From Chiua virens (Eukaryota > Basidiomycota > Agaricomycetes > Boletales > Boletaceae): a DNA stretch of 64,000 bases. Of the stretch, positions 10,588-22,369 are shown in pieces. The notes beneath the pieces are model-generated. The model ran no database searches and was not told the DNA's origin. It saw only the letters and a program-made list of their open reading frames with translations. The DNA is taken from NCBI GenBank assembly GCA_019787685.1, contig JAHNUO010000014.1:682001-746000 (forward strand), given 5' to 3'. How positions within the stretch are numbered: position 1 is the stretch's first letter; each line of letters opens with the position of its first letter. A program made the translations under genes and the position numbers.

Positions 10588-13010
10588 TTACGTGTTGAGA
10601 TATTCGAGTGCAATCACTGACCGCTCGTAGTGCTTGACCTTGAAGACGCGGTTCGGCCCTTGGAGCCAGGCGGGTGGCCACTGGCTCAGTGGCGTGTTGA
10701 GGCCGAGTTCTGGGGCACCGTTGACCCAGTGTCCTACGATGTCTCGCCACGAGTCCTGTTTTGGCCGGCGTGTCCCATCAGAACAGAGGACGGGGACGTC
10801 AGGGATGACAAGCCCAGCAGTGGGGATCGAACGGCGGAATAGATGCCTCCGAGCTTGCGGTTGGGTGACTGGCAGTGGCCCTGAGCCAGGGCTCACTGGG
10901 CCCGTGATTGAACTGGAAGCCCGGGCATGGTTTTGACCCGGCGGCTGTGGCCGCGGCGGGATCCTGATTGTGAGCGGCTGCGTCAGTCCGAGTCGGGGAT
11001 CCGAGCCCACGCCAGTGGTACCGCCGTGAGTCGACGACTTGGAGCACTTGCATGCCCCGGGGACACAGCGTGACTGCAAAACAACGTGAGTGAGCTTGTC
11101 CATGTCTGCTCGCAGTCCGTGAACGTCAGTGACGACCGAGGAATGGAAGGTATGTATTTCTTCTCTGGTGACCGGCTGAATGAGGTCAGCCTCGCCCATC
11201 AGTGATTCGTTTGCCTTCCGTGCGATCGGTGCCAACGCGTCGCTGTAGTCCGTCTCGCAGGCATGGAGTTCGTCAATAAGGTAGCGGATCAATGTATCAC
11301 GCTGTAAAGCAGTGGCACGAGCGAGTCAGTGAGTCACCCGTCGTCTAGAAAAGAGAAGGAAGAGATTAAAAAAAAACTCACGTGCTCCTGCTCAGCCCAT
11401 CCACCCCACCAGCGAACTTTGCACAAGGGCCAGCGTTGACCAAGGGGGGCGAACATGAACCGGTACTGTGCACCACCTCGGCGAAAGCAGTGCGTCGAGA
11501 ACGAGCCAGGAATTCCAGCACCCACTGTCGCTTCGCTAATCCACTTCTGGACCATGTCGTGGGAGAGTGGTTCGCGGGGCTGGATGATCCCATTTGCTCC
11601 CATCTCTGGGAACACGCAGTCATCCGGCTGCAATGCACGCTCGTAGTGAAAGATCTCGAGCCACTTGATCCAGATCAGCAACCAGAGGAAGCAGTCTGAA
11701 CCAGGTAAGTGGGGTTGAGGGAATATCTTATAGTGGTTTCCTAGGTGTTGTGCCGTGGTCAGCATCCACGTGCTCCTGATCATGGCGATCGCAGATATGA
11801 TCGGATGCCACCCACCTCTCAGGTCAGCCTCACTCTGTCCCCTGTCAACTTTTCTCTGCCATCCTTTCCTGTTTTTCAGGTGAATTTCGAATGAAACTTG
11901 CAGGTCGCTCAAGACGAGTGTTTCACCCGCGAGATATTTCTTCAGGACGTGGTTGGCTGCGACCAGATCAGCAATTGAGACATGGTGGCACCTCAATTTG
12001 ACCAGCTCGAAGCACCTGTGGTGAGCAGGGTCAGTCTTTGGGTACAGTCCGATAGCTGCGAAGTCAGCAGTGAGTCTGACCTTGTCCACAGAACCCACGC
12101 GGTCGTGTTGAACGCGAGTTGTTCCAGGTGGCGCGTGATAAGTGCACGCTTTGCCAGGTCCATCTGCAGGCCACTGGCAGCTGCTGCCTCTGATGCTGGC
12201 ACCCCTGGGCCGCTGTCGAGGATATGCCGGAGTGCGCAAAGTGCTGCGTCGAGATCTGGGCACACATTCTTTGCCCATGCCAGCATCTTCTCCATCGCAC
12301 CTTTCGACATCAGTAGTGAGTGCCTCCTGTCGCCTTCCTCAGAACTGATCTTATGCTTCAGAGAACTCATGATGTCGTTGACCTCTGCGGAATCTGCCGG
12401 GTTTCCTTCCCATCGCTGATTGATTCGATCAAACCGCCACCTTCCGCGGTACCTGTCACCGTCGCTAGCAAAGGATGCCAAGTGGTAAGCACACTTGGGC
12501 TGTGGAATGGCATGGGACCATGGACGCTACTCACACATTATCCCATAGATCCTTGAATGCCGCACGAATCCCCTCCACAGTCCCCTTGCTCAAGCTCTGA
12601 TGAAACCCCTTGTAGGTGAGAAACAGTGCGAGAGCCTTGTCAGAGCAGGCGTTTGGCATGCGGTCAAATGCACGCAGGAAACACGGGTCGTCATAAGGGT
12701 CGTCCGACTCTGGGATGTTGTCCAAGGGCAATTGCTGACAAGTTTGCTGTTCTGAGTCCATCTCAGAGTTGTTGCCAATCGAAAGGTGCCAGTGCCTTGC
12801 AAGCCAGTCTCGCCCACGCTTGACATGTCCAGTATAACACTTTTTGGTGTTCTTCGCCTTCAGGTGTGCTTCTTTTTCCGCTTCCTTCAACCTCTCAATG
12901 ACCTTCAGGCTTGTCTTTGACTCTGGTGGCTGCAGTCGTTTTCGACGGGCTTTCTTGGGTGACCCGGGTGGTTGGGGAGCTTTCTTTGTTGACTGTTTTG
13001 TACGTCCCAT
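10588..13010 (-). CDS. Crypton-like tyrosine recombinase, 5 exons, 710 aa
   Basis: Splicing 13010-12535, 12464-12081, 12015-11816, 11740-11382 and 11301-10588 gives one uninterrupted 710-codon frame with four GT-AG introns of 65-80 bp. The protein would cut and rejoin DNA through a tyrosine. I read box A Arg near residue 287 (LWTRCFELVKL, split by intron 2), H437xxR440 in THCFRRGG, WGGW at 465-468 and Tyr480 in LIRYL. The N-terminus is basic (KKAPQPPGSPKKARRKR). The C-terminus (about 620-705) has W-x-W spacing and a QWPPAWLQGPNRVFK core that resembles the GCR1_C DNA-binding domain of fungal Cryptons. The start is the first Met before a Lys-rich N-terminus. It could be an active mobile-element gene or a domesticated one; no element ends were found. 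Confidence 0.85.
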
Positions 13011-15386
13011 GGTCAGGTAAAATAGTTGAGATGAGAAACTTGAGATGACTCGGATGCTATGTCATTTGGCACGAGCAAACATTGTTATATATTGAGGTAC
13101 AGACTCGCCAGATCCCACTCAGGCTGTGAATGGCATCTCGGAAATTACACCTACACAGGAAATATAAATACAAGGGTGGCATCGTGATTTATCCTACGGT
13201 CTCCATCTTCGTGCTGCTTGAGAGAGACAGGAGACGTGACGCCGAGTACTACTTTGACATGATTACCTCATCGCCCAAATCAGGCAGGAGTTGAAGTTGG
13301 GTGGATGACCGAGTCTGTAGGAAGGTCACCGTGCAACGGCAGTACAATGCACCAACCAAGTGGGTCATGCAGACTTGCTGACTGTTGGATGAATGTGTTG
13401 TGTGAGATCTGATGTAATGTAAACAAAAATTAGAGGAAAAATGAGGAGAATCTTCTCGAGACACTCGTTGAAAAAAGTGTAAAGTGCTGTAAAGTGCAAA
13501 AATGCTGAGTAAAGTGAGATAAGTGGCGATTCAAAAAAAAACAGACTGTTTGTTTTGTTTGTTTAGCGTTTGTTGGATCACTCCCCACCTCACACAACAA
13601 CAGCAAGCTCAAGAGGACCTGCAGTGACCTTGGGAAGACACCTTGTTGGAGTCGTCACTCAGGCTTGCCAGCATTTGTGCTGGTCAAGCTGATCTTCAAG
13701 GTTTCTTTGTCCTCCGAGTCCTCCGAGTCAGTGGCAGCGCCAGATTGTGAGTTGTCACCGATCAACAATGTCCTTAACTTCAAGCTGTCAATAACTGTGC
13801 TTGTGTGCAGGGCCTCCGAGTCTTTCTTCTCCACTCCCAGGCTGTACTTGCTGCTTGGTTCGAATTTCGGATAAAGCAAAATTCGAGCAGCTCCTCCGGT
13901 TTCGAGTCATGCTCAACCACACATGGACGATCAATGCGGGCTCAGATAATCGGAGTCAGATTGATGTCATCACTCGATATCGCCGCCACGGATTGCCAGC
14001 ATTACAAAACCTCAGGTCGAATCGGCAACTCGGACTCAGAGTCTCAGACCCCTCAGGCTGGCACAGCAGTGGGCCAAACTTGAAATCCGTCCGAGTGAAT
14101 GCCGCCCACCTCGACCCCAGTCCTCGAGCTGCCAGGACTCTTTCTACAGACACGAGCGAATGTCAAAGTCACACGCCCAATTCATAACGCACCTGTTTGC
14201 ATGCCCAGAGTAACCCCCATAATCATAATCCAACCCGGGCCCCACACTGTGGTGCTAACCCACTTCATGGCCCCGCGCTCTTCGCAGGTCGAAACTCCAC
14301 TCTTCAGTGACCTTTGCTGTCGCTCAGCCATGTGTGGATAGTCGACAAAGGCTCTCACAGCCAGCCGCAACTTGCCGGACTCACATTCCTCACTGGCCTC
14401 ACCTTCGACGGCGTTGTCTGCCCGGGCCAGTGTCTTGACTTCGTCGTCTCACGTCGTGTCATGGTAGGTAGGGATGGATATGAAGAGGGTTCAAGTTTCT
14501 CTCTCAGCCTTTGCCCGCTGGAGAACGCGACAGCTCGTCGGCAGTCGTTGCTTGACGTTCGCGATGATTCAACATCTCGACACTCGCACCATGGTCTGCC
14601 CGGTGGGCCAGTGTCTTGACTTCATCCTCTCACGTCGTGTCGTGGTGTCAGCTGAGGTAGGGACGGGTATGAAGAGGGTTGCACTTTCTCTCTCAGCCTT
14701 CGCCAGCTGAGAACGTGACAGCTTGTTGCTCGACGTTCGCGACGTCTCGACTCTCGACACTCGCACTGACGCTTAGTCAGCATGGTGAGTGGCATCCGGG
14801 ATTCTCCGACCGAATCTCACGAACGGACAAACCTGCACAGCTTTTTTGTTTTCTGGGTTATAGACACATATCATCCACGTGATTTTTTGAGAATAGGGTG
14901 TTGTTTGAGTGTAGACCCAAGTGTGCTGTTCACTCTTTCTCATTCTTTCTAATGTTGTATCAGTTACTGAGATTGCTTGTTTCCCTATCAGTGTACCTTG
15001 GTCATATCCAAGGTCCAGGAAATGCTGAGTCAAGTTGCCTACTACTTCTTGCTTTGACTGATGGGCCTATTGTTAAATTTTCTTGAATTACTCACTGATC
15101 AGGCTGTGGTCAGACTTATGCTACAAATACAATGCTTTTCATGTGGAGGTCTCTGATATCATTTGTTGCTTTTGTTTTTGTTTTATGAGTTCAGGCTTAA
15201 AATTGAGTGAAATGGATAGCTTGCTCTCAGGCCCAAGAAGTACTGATTATGTAATATATTTACCCTAATTTGGAAGTATTTATCGGTTTTCTAACAATAT
15301 TGCTTAGCATCGGTTATCGGTTAGGAGGGCCCATCTACAAAGCGGCAGAACAACGTTATTGTTGCGTTATCGCTTGACGACTCTCA
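13011..15386. other. Gene-free stretch upstream of the recombinase gene
   Basis: It contains the likely promoter of the minus-strand recombinase and an imperfect tandem duplication at 14416-14770. The rest is short open frames without motifs. A minus-strand frame at 15033-14773 looks mildly protein-like but matches nothing I know. Confidence 0.4.
14416..14770. repeat. Imperfect tandem duplication, unit about 178 bp, two copies
   Basis: Both copies share GTCTGCCCGG, CCAGTGTCTTGACTTC, CTCACGTCGTGTC, ATGAAGAGGGTT and TTTCTCTCTCAGCC. Each ends in a CTCGACACTCGCAC stretch. Copy 1 begins near 14416 and copy 2 near 14594. Small indels separate them. No coding function is evident. Confidence 0.75.
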
Positions 15387-15857
15387 CACCACAGATTTTT
15401 TGTGATTTAAGATAGGTTCATACTATGGTCGAAATGTGAATCCTGTACTTCGAATACAACTTGTCATTCAGAACATGTTTGAATTTTATGTCTGAACGTA
15501 TCACTAAATTTTGGCCTAAACTTTGTGTATCCATGTACGTATCAACTCGGTCAATATGTAGTGTAATATTTGAAATTTACTATTGGTCAGAATGTAACTG
15601 TAAATGCCAAATTTGGGCTTGTCATATAAACCCTAATGATACTTCAAGTCTTGCTATGGTCTGTGTGGTGGACAAAATATGAAATATTTGCAATCATTCA
15701 GTTCTCTTAGTTTTGGCTCAAGCAATGATGTTGCATTCAAATGGTGGTTAATGACTGTACTACATATTTTGTCTGCCACACAGACCACACCAAGACTTAA
15801 AGTATTATTAGGGTTTATATGACAAGCCCAAATTTGGCATTTACAGTTACATTCTGA

Positions 15858-15872
15858 CCAATAGTAAATTTC
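15858..15872. repeat. Target-site duplication of LINE B, 3' copy
   Basis: CCAATAGTAAATTTC here is identical to 22167-22181. It directly precedes the T tract that is the minus-strand poly(A) tail of LINE B. Confidence 0.9.
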
Positions 15873-18800
15873 TTTTTTTTTTGGACAAGCGATGTTATTA
15901 TGTAGCAACCGAGCTAGTCTAGTCCTACATAATACGCTAAGGCAGGTGTGAGGCACCTGGTCCGAGGGAAAATGCTCTTACGCACGCCCTGAGTCTTCAG
16001 GGGGTGTGGGGCTCCGTACGCTATTCGGTGACCCCGGTAGCGTCAGGGGGACGAGATAGTTTAATACCCACTAAAACCTCTAGGGTGGTCACCCAGTTAG
16101 GATGATCGGTGTTTGTTACTACGTCGTTCCAGGTATGCTTCACTTTGTTCGTAAAAGCGTTATCTCGTTTAGATTTCGCTAGTTGTCTTTCGATGTCGAG
16201 TCGGTTCTGAATTTTTTGTAGCCATCTTGATCGGATTGTGCGGGTGGGGGCTTGGGTTCCTCTTATAGTTTGTTCGCATCGTAGTACCCAGATTAGGTGT
16301 GCCGATTCGGATATGAGAATTCTTTTAAGTCGGGTTTTACCTTGTTTGTTTCGAGAGAGTGCTTCCGGCTCGTTAGCTTGCGGGTTTGTGTTGTGTGTCG
16401 AGATGTTTCCGCAGCCCAGGACGTGACCGATGGAGTTAGGGAAATCGTTGCGTGTTGGGTCTGTTTCGGGGGGCCATAGTAGTCTTGTTTAGGTTCCATA
16501 TTTGTCGGGGGGTTGGGGAGTCGCATTCGAAAAGGATATGTTCTAGAGATTCTGTTTGATGGTCGCAGTGAATGCAGTTTGCGCGGTGTTCGTAGTTGGG
16601 GATGCGACTCCAGAATTCACCAAATGCGTAGTGAGCCAGTCATGGCACGGTATAGGAAGGCCTGGATCGGGCGGCGTATGTCGGGGTGACGCAGGTTTTT
16701 CCAGAGGGTAGCATCGGTTTCTAAGTGGCCAGTGATGTCTTTTATTGCGTATCTGGTTATATCTAGGTTCATTAGTGTTTGTCTCGAGTATGGGTGGTGT
16801 TTTTTGTTCAGGAGTGCTTGGTACACGAGTTTTTGGGTCATCGTGGAGAGGCGGATCCCGTCGGCTTTGAAATTTTCTGGGACGGTGAGGTCTACGTCGT
16901 CATATTCTGGTTTCTGGGCGCCTTGGTTGGCCAGCTCGTCTGCTTGTTCATTTCCTATATTTCCTTGGTGTCCTTTGACCCATTTAAAGTTTGTGGGGGC
17001 CATTCGGCGTCGCAGTTGGTATGCTGCGGCATCGAACCATTCGTGATTCGAGACGTCCGTCCAGCCATTGTCTTCCCACGTTTTTAGGTGTATTGTGAGG
17101 CCGTCCATAGCATATCTAGAATCTGTGTTGATTGTTAGAGGTAGAGTCGGGTCTGTTAGTTGTAGGGCCACTACTATAGCGGCGATTTCGCCGATCTGGT
17201 TGGATTGGTGTATGCCTGGTACTCTAACGGCTCTGTTTAGTGGGTGATCAGGGCCGAACCATATTCCACTTCCGCATGCGGCGTCGAGTTTTCCGTTGCG
17301 GATGCAGGACCCATCTGTGTATACTTCTATCGGTTCTGTGTCCTGGCCCCTTCCGTTTCGGGGGTTAGCTATTCGTAAACCCGGTTCTTGTGGGTTTTGT
17401 TTTTTCTTTGGTAGTATTCTAAAGCACTCATCAAGGTGTCCTCTTGCAGTGATCGTTGGATCGAAGGTGATTGCGTCGCCTCTATCTATATTGGCGCGTT
17501 GGTTTTTTTCTTTGCGTCTATGGGTGAGTGTCAAGTTGTCCTTCTTGGGGTGATCATATATATCATACTTCGGGGATAGGTTTCCTACTATATTTTTTGC
17601 GATGAGTGCGCATGCGTGTGGGTTATTACATCCGCGGTCTCGGTCTCTTCTACATTGGCGGCAGCGGCATTCTTCCGATAAACGGTGATGTGTATCGTGC
17701 CTATTTAATTTTCTACTGATCCTTACTAGGTCTCTCATGTGGACTGCTTTGTGGATATTTCTCAGGCAGTTCGTTTTCTTTTTGTGGTATTGCGGAGGTG
17801 GGACGCCAATATGGTACCAGGCCGGCATCTGCCGTTTTAGTGATTTCGACATTTTGCGGGGTGCGAAGGTGAGGTTATGTTTTTTAGCCGTTCTGAGCAG
17901 GGCGATAACTGGGCGTGGGGTTTGCTTCCCGTCTCTGCGTTTCCTTCCGGAGGGGCATAGCGTGGTAAGGAAGGTGTTAATTTCCGCTGGGTTCTGGATT
18001 CCGTTTGGTTGAACGCAGTTTATTATTGCGTCAGTTACTAGAGCCCATGTTGGGCGTGGGTTAGATAGGGTTAGATAGGATTTGAGCCAGGTGAGTTCTA
18101 TTGCTTCGTTGCGTGCTTCGATATCAAGCAGGCTGATACCTCCTTCGCGTATGGGTTTTTTTAGGTTATTGAGACCCACTCCGGGTGGAGATTGATTCTC
18201 GCCCCACAGGAATTTTCGGATCGCGCAGTTTATCGACTTGAGGACCGGTTGTGGCATTCCTTGCGCTTTGGTGAGGAACTGTGTGACTCCGCCTACTATC
18301 ATTTGTATGATTAGGCGTTTGGCGTCGATGGTGGGGTTCGTTTTCTCCCATGTGTTGAGCTTCGTTTTTATTTTGTCCAGGGTTGTACTCCAAGTTTGTG
18401 TCTCATCTAGGTTGTTCCCAATCCAGGCACCTAGTATTCTGGTTGGGTGTCCGTCGGGCGCGATTCGAATTCCTTCGTGTAGAGGGGTGTCAGAGGGGTG
18501 TAATTGTCTGGTTAGTATTACTTTGTTACGATGAGTTTTCGAGCCAATTGGGATTATCTCAGTTTTTTCCAGGTTGAATTTTGCGCCGGAGGCTTTGCAC
18601 CATTCAGTAAGGATGTTCTCAAGTGTCGCGTATGTGTCTGATTCTGACAAGTACACCGTTGTGTCGTCCGCGTATAGGTTGACGATTACCTTGGTTTCGC
18701 TCCCTGGTATTGTATACCCTTTTAGATCTGGTGAGTTGCGGATCGACGCCGCTAGTGGTTCTATTGCTAAGTTGAACAGTAGACAGGATAGTGGGTCTCC

Positions 18801-21800
18801 TTGTCGTACCCCTCGTGTGACTCGGTAAGGTTCGCTTAGTATGCCGTTTATCATCACTGCTGTGTGTGCTGTTTTGTATAGAGAATCTATTGTCGTTACA
18901 AATTGTTCAGGTATGCGGAAAGTTCTAAGGGTGTTCAGTAGGTAGGTGTGATCTATTTTATCGTACGCTTTCTCTTGGTCTAATGCTACAATGGATCCGT
19001 TTTCCTCCATGTAATCAGCGTATGCGCACATTGTTTCGGCTAGCCTTATGGGATCGAAGATTGATCTTTTTGGTACAAAACCTGCTTGGTCCGAGTGGAG
19101 GAGTTTGTGTGCGTGTTTCGCTAGTTGGGTCGCGAGTACTTTGGTCATTATTTTGTAGTCTGTATTTAGGAGGGTGATCGGTCTGTAGTTTTCGATTTTA
19201 GTTCTGTCTTTTTTCTTATATAGTGGGCACATCCACCCGGCGGAGAAGTTTGTTGTGGGGTTCACGCCTTCAGTCTGTATATTATTGTAGATTTTCGTTA
19301 GGCAGCTTACTACGTCGAAAGACGATTGTTCCTGTTTACTCTTATTGATATGTCGCTCATGCAGTGCTTTCCAAAGTTCGTATGGCAGGCCGTCGAGGCC
19401 TGTGGCCGTTCCATTTTTTGACTCTTTCAGTGCCTCGGCTGTGTGGGTGTTCGTTATGAGGTTGTGTAGTTCGTCATCCGGTGAGTTAAATTTCTGGTTT
19501 TCTGAGATCTGTGCTAACACTTTTACTTCTGCTGATCGACGTGCTGGGTTGTCAGGTGGGAGTAGGTTCGCTCGTTGCAGGTTATTGTGGTATGTTTTTG
19601 CTATTCTGGCCATTTCTGACGATCTTGTTGTAAGGTTTCCAGTTTCGGGGTTACGCAGGGTGTACAGTATGTCTCTGGGGTGACGAGGTGTGTGTGTTTT
19701 GATCCAGTACTTGTTTATCTTTTCTCCGTTTGCGTGCCATTTGGCTTGGGCTTTTAGTCGTTCTGTTTTCCCTTTTTTAAGTTCAAGATGCTGAAGTTCG
19801 TGTTTTAGGAGTGCGGCGTTAGTTCTGTGTTCATGGGAGGTGTCGAGTTCGGGCTGTTGTTCTAGGTCTCTGATGTCTTTTTTTAGCGCGTTGATTTTGT
19901 TGGACATTTGTGCTAGGTGGGTTTTGGCCGTTTTCTTCGCTAAATCTGCAACTTCTCGTTTGAAGGTGCTCCATTCCTTCTGGGGGGCGGTAAGGTCGTC
20001 ATTTGGTTCACTTAGGCGTTCCTGGAGTCTTATGCCTTTTTCTTCGATCTGATCAATCAGTTCCGTGTTTGTAGTGAGGAATAGTGGAAGGGTCCATCTT
20101 CCTTTTCCTATGAACGGTGTTTTTGGGGGGACTAGTCGAACGAGGGTCATTTTGTGGTCTGTCGGGATGGGTGTATCTGTCATTTCCCAATCGTATGTAC
20201 TATGTGTGAGAGAGCGGTTTATATATATTCTATCGAGTCTAGAGGTAGAGTGTGTGTTACTGGTGTATGTAAAGGCTCGTGTTGTTGGGTTTTCGTGTCT
20301 CCACGCGTCTATCAGATTGTATGGCTCTCGGAAGTCTCTGAGCGCGTCGATTGCAGTGGCATCATCTGGTCTGGCAGGGGCTCGGTCGATTGGGTCTTCT
20401 GTTAGGTTGAAGTCGCCAAGTAGGATGTCGATGGAAGGAGTGTTAAGTTCTAGGAGGCGCGTGGTTATTGTCGTCCATAGGAAAGGTTGCATGCTTTGTG
20501 TTGTTGGGGCGTATATGTTGACGACCCGGAGTTTCCGGTCGTCTCTCCATTTTATGTTCAGGAGGATGGCTCTCCCGGGGTCGAGTTCTATGGCTTCTAT
20601 GTTTTCAGTTTTAATCTTTTCTTTGTTGATCACAAAAGCAACACCCGCTGCGCCGCTTGGGTTCCTTGGATGAGCAGAGTTGTAGATTTGGAGTCGCTTA
20701 CCGAAAAGTTGGTGGATAGAGTCTATATGCGATGGCTCTAGGTGTGTTTCTTGTAGGGCGAGGATCGCAATGTTTTTTGAGCGCATGGTTCTGTGGATTT
20801 CTGTCCATTTTGAGATTGGATTTGCGGGGTTGAGTTGGGTGGACGTGCGTCCTTTGACGTTTAATGTCGCTAGCAACATGTTTGCTCTTGATCGCGGTTT
20901 GTGGTTGCTGGTTGGTGTAGGGATTGGGGGTTGGACATTGTTGTTCGGGGGGTTGTTCGTTTGGTCTGGTGGTTGTGAGTCTGTTAGGGTGGGGTTGCGT
21001 GGTGGCACGGTTTGGTTATGTATGGCTTGGTCCCTCAGAGGGTTATGCATTTGGTTAGTTGGTTGTGTATTTACTGGGGTGGGGTCGCGGGGTGACGCAG
21101 TTTGGTTATTTGTGGCTGGTGAGCCAGGATTAGGTGCTAGTGTGGAGGCAGCTGGTTGGCTGTTTTCCGCAAACACGGACCCACCTACTGTCACCCTTCT
21201 GCCATCATTGAGGAGGGCCCCGGTGGCCTGTGGGTCAACCTCTCTGGCATTGGGGAGGCACGAACCGAGACCAGAAGTAGTATAACCAGGTTGTGGAGGC
21301 CAATTGGCAGACGAGGATGAAAACGTGGGGGCTGGTTCTACTCGCACCCACCGCCCAGCCGCTAAGTGGGGGAGGAGCACATTTCCCGGTGTCTCGCGGA
21401 GGGTTTATGCCAGGGTTTGGAGGGGGCGTGACGGACCGGTGGTCCTTCCTAAGTACTGGCTTTGTCATGTAGACGCGGAAGCCCTTGACCTAAATAGGTC
21501 ACCGCTGGGGTCGGGGAGGTAGCGCTTTCCTGTCCCGCGTACGGTCAGTAAATGTGGGCGCACCAGGCAATTGGTTGTCGTTATTTCCCCAGGATAACAA
21601 CAGGGTTTCAGTCAGGCGTCTGTCCCGTTCTCTCCGTCAAGGGCGGGTTTCGCATGCTGGTTTGTTTGTTAGTCTCAGTGTCGTTCTGGTGCTCTGAGGT
21701 GGTTTAGGTTAAGAGGTTCTATTTCAGTGATGGTCTAAGGTGTGGGGGTACAGTTACGTTGGTTGCATTTCGGTCAATGACAGGTGTATAGGTGTGTATT

Positions 21801-22166
21801 TCGTGGTGGGGCTGGGGATTATTTTAAAGGTTTGTGGTGGGTTATTCGATGGGGGTAAGTATGGATTTATGAAGATGTGGTTCGGGGGTTGTTTTATAGT
21901 GGTGTGGGTGGCTAGATGGTGTCTATCGCGTCCGGCTGGATGCGACCCTCCCAGGCTGTAGCCTGGTCCCATTGGGTAGACTCCCCATGGTAGTGGTGCG
22001 AGTCTGAGGTGCCCTCTTGGGGCGCACCACCTGTGAGGGTTCATCGCGGGGTTACAGGCTCTAGGGCCCGTTGTGCGTGGCGATGGTGAAAATTTCCCTA
22101 CTACCATATGCCGGCCTGAACCGTGGGAGAAACACAGGCAGGTGGTGGTACAGGTTCAAGGTGCGC
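15873..22166 (-). mobile_element. LINE B, near-complete 6.3 kb non-LTR retrotransposon with RNase H
   Basis: The element runs on the minus strand from 22166 (5' end) to 15873, where ten T on the plus strand form its short poly(A) tail. A perfect 15-bp target duplication flanks it, showing a single target-primed insertion. It has a 5' leader of about 0.8 kb (22166-21381), one long ORF (endonuclease, reverse transcriptase, RNase H, zinc knuckle) and a 3' UTR of about 150 bp. The insertion lies in one arm of a foldback element. The sequence is recent-looking, with only one-base frameshifts near the ORF 3' end. Confidence 0.92.
16021..21380 (-). CDS. LINE B polyprotein: APE endonuclease, reverse transcriptase, RNase H, zinc knuckle
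   Basis: The main frame 21380-16617 encodes 1587 aa. Residues 1-165 are Pro/Asn/Thr-rich. An APE-type endonuclease follows (QETHL, LLGDFN, SRLDRIYI, TDHKM). The reverse transcriptase has GLDGLPYELWK, QEKAYDKIDH, GVRQGDPLSCLLFNLA and catalytic YADD near residue 901. RNase H starts at EVYTDGS near 1350 and has VKGHQGNIGNEQADELA. The frame breaks at TGSLRIW-stop. Removing one base of the AAA at 16622-16624 restores RIGEFW and a CX2CX7HX4C knuckle (CIHCDHQTESLEHILFEC). A second one-base shift near 16488-16490 restores a conserved tail (LGCGN, LISESAHLIW) ending at the TAG at 16021-16023. Both shifts are in A runs, so they may be mutations or sequencing errors. The clade looks L1/Tx1-like. Confidence 0.9.
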
Positions 22167-22181
22167 CCAATAGTAAATTTC
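22167..22181. repeat. Target-site duplication of LINE B, 5' copy
   Basis: The 15 bases are identical to 15858-15872 and resume the right arm of the foldback element. Confidence 0.9.
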
Positions 22182-22369
22182 AAATATTACACTACATATT
22201 GACCGAGTTGATACGTACATGGATACACAAAGTTTAGGCCAAAATTTAGTGATACGTTCAGACATAAAATTCAAACATGTTCTGAATGACAAGTTGTATT
22301 CGAAGTACAGGATTCACATTTCGACCATAGTATGAACCTATCTTAAATCGCAAAAAATCTGTGGTGTCA

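Larger units (their letters stand above)
15387..22369. repeat. Foldback (palindromic) element of about 0.67 kb, split by LINE B
   Basis: The left arm is about 15387-15680. The right arm is its inverted copy at about 15758-15872, continuing at 22182-22369 after the LINE insertion. Translating opposite strands of the two arms gives nearly the same peptide (for example MSFRTCLNFMSERITKFW in both), showing high identity. Outer ends share ACACCACAGATTTTTTG. Removing LINE B and one target copy leaves about 674 bp with a spacer near 78 bp. No protein is encoded and no clear host target duplication was found. It is probably a non-autonomous foldback/MITE-like element. Confidence 0.85.

Noticed and set aside
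9972..10613. 213-codon minus-strand frame next to the recombinase gene
   Set aside because: It is Pro/Ser/Arg-rich, in GC-rich DNA open in several frames, and overlaps the recombinase stop. No splice site links it convincingly to the recombinase.
15461..15682. Peptide beginning MSFRTCLNFMSERITKFW also found on the opposite strand at 22292-22101
   Set aside because: It looks like a conserved small gene in two copies, but the match is entirely explained by the inverted arms of the foldback element.
20065..20673. Long plus-strand open frames across LINE B (for example 19345-19683, 20065-20673, 20770-21285)
   Set aside because: They are antisense shadows of the 1587-aa LINE ORF and have no domain.
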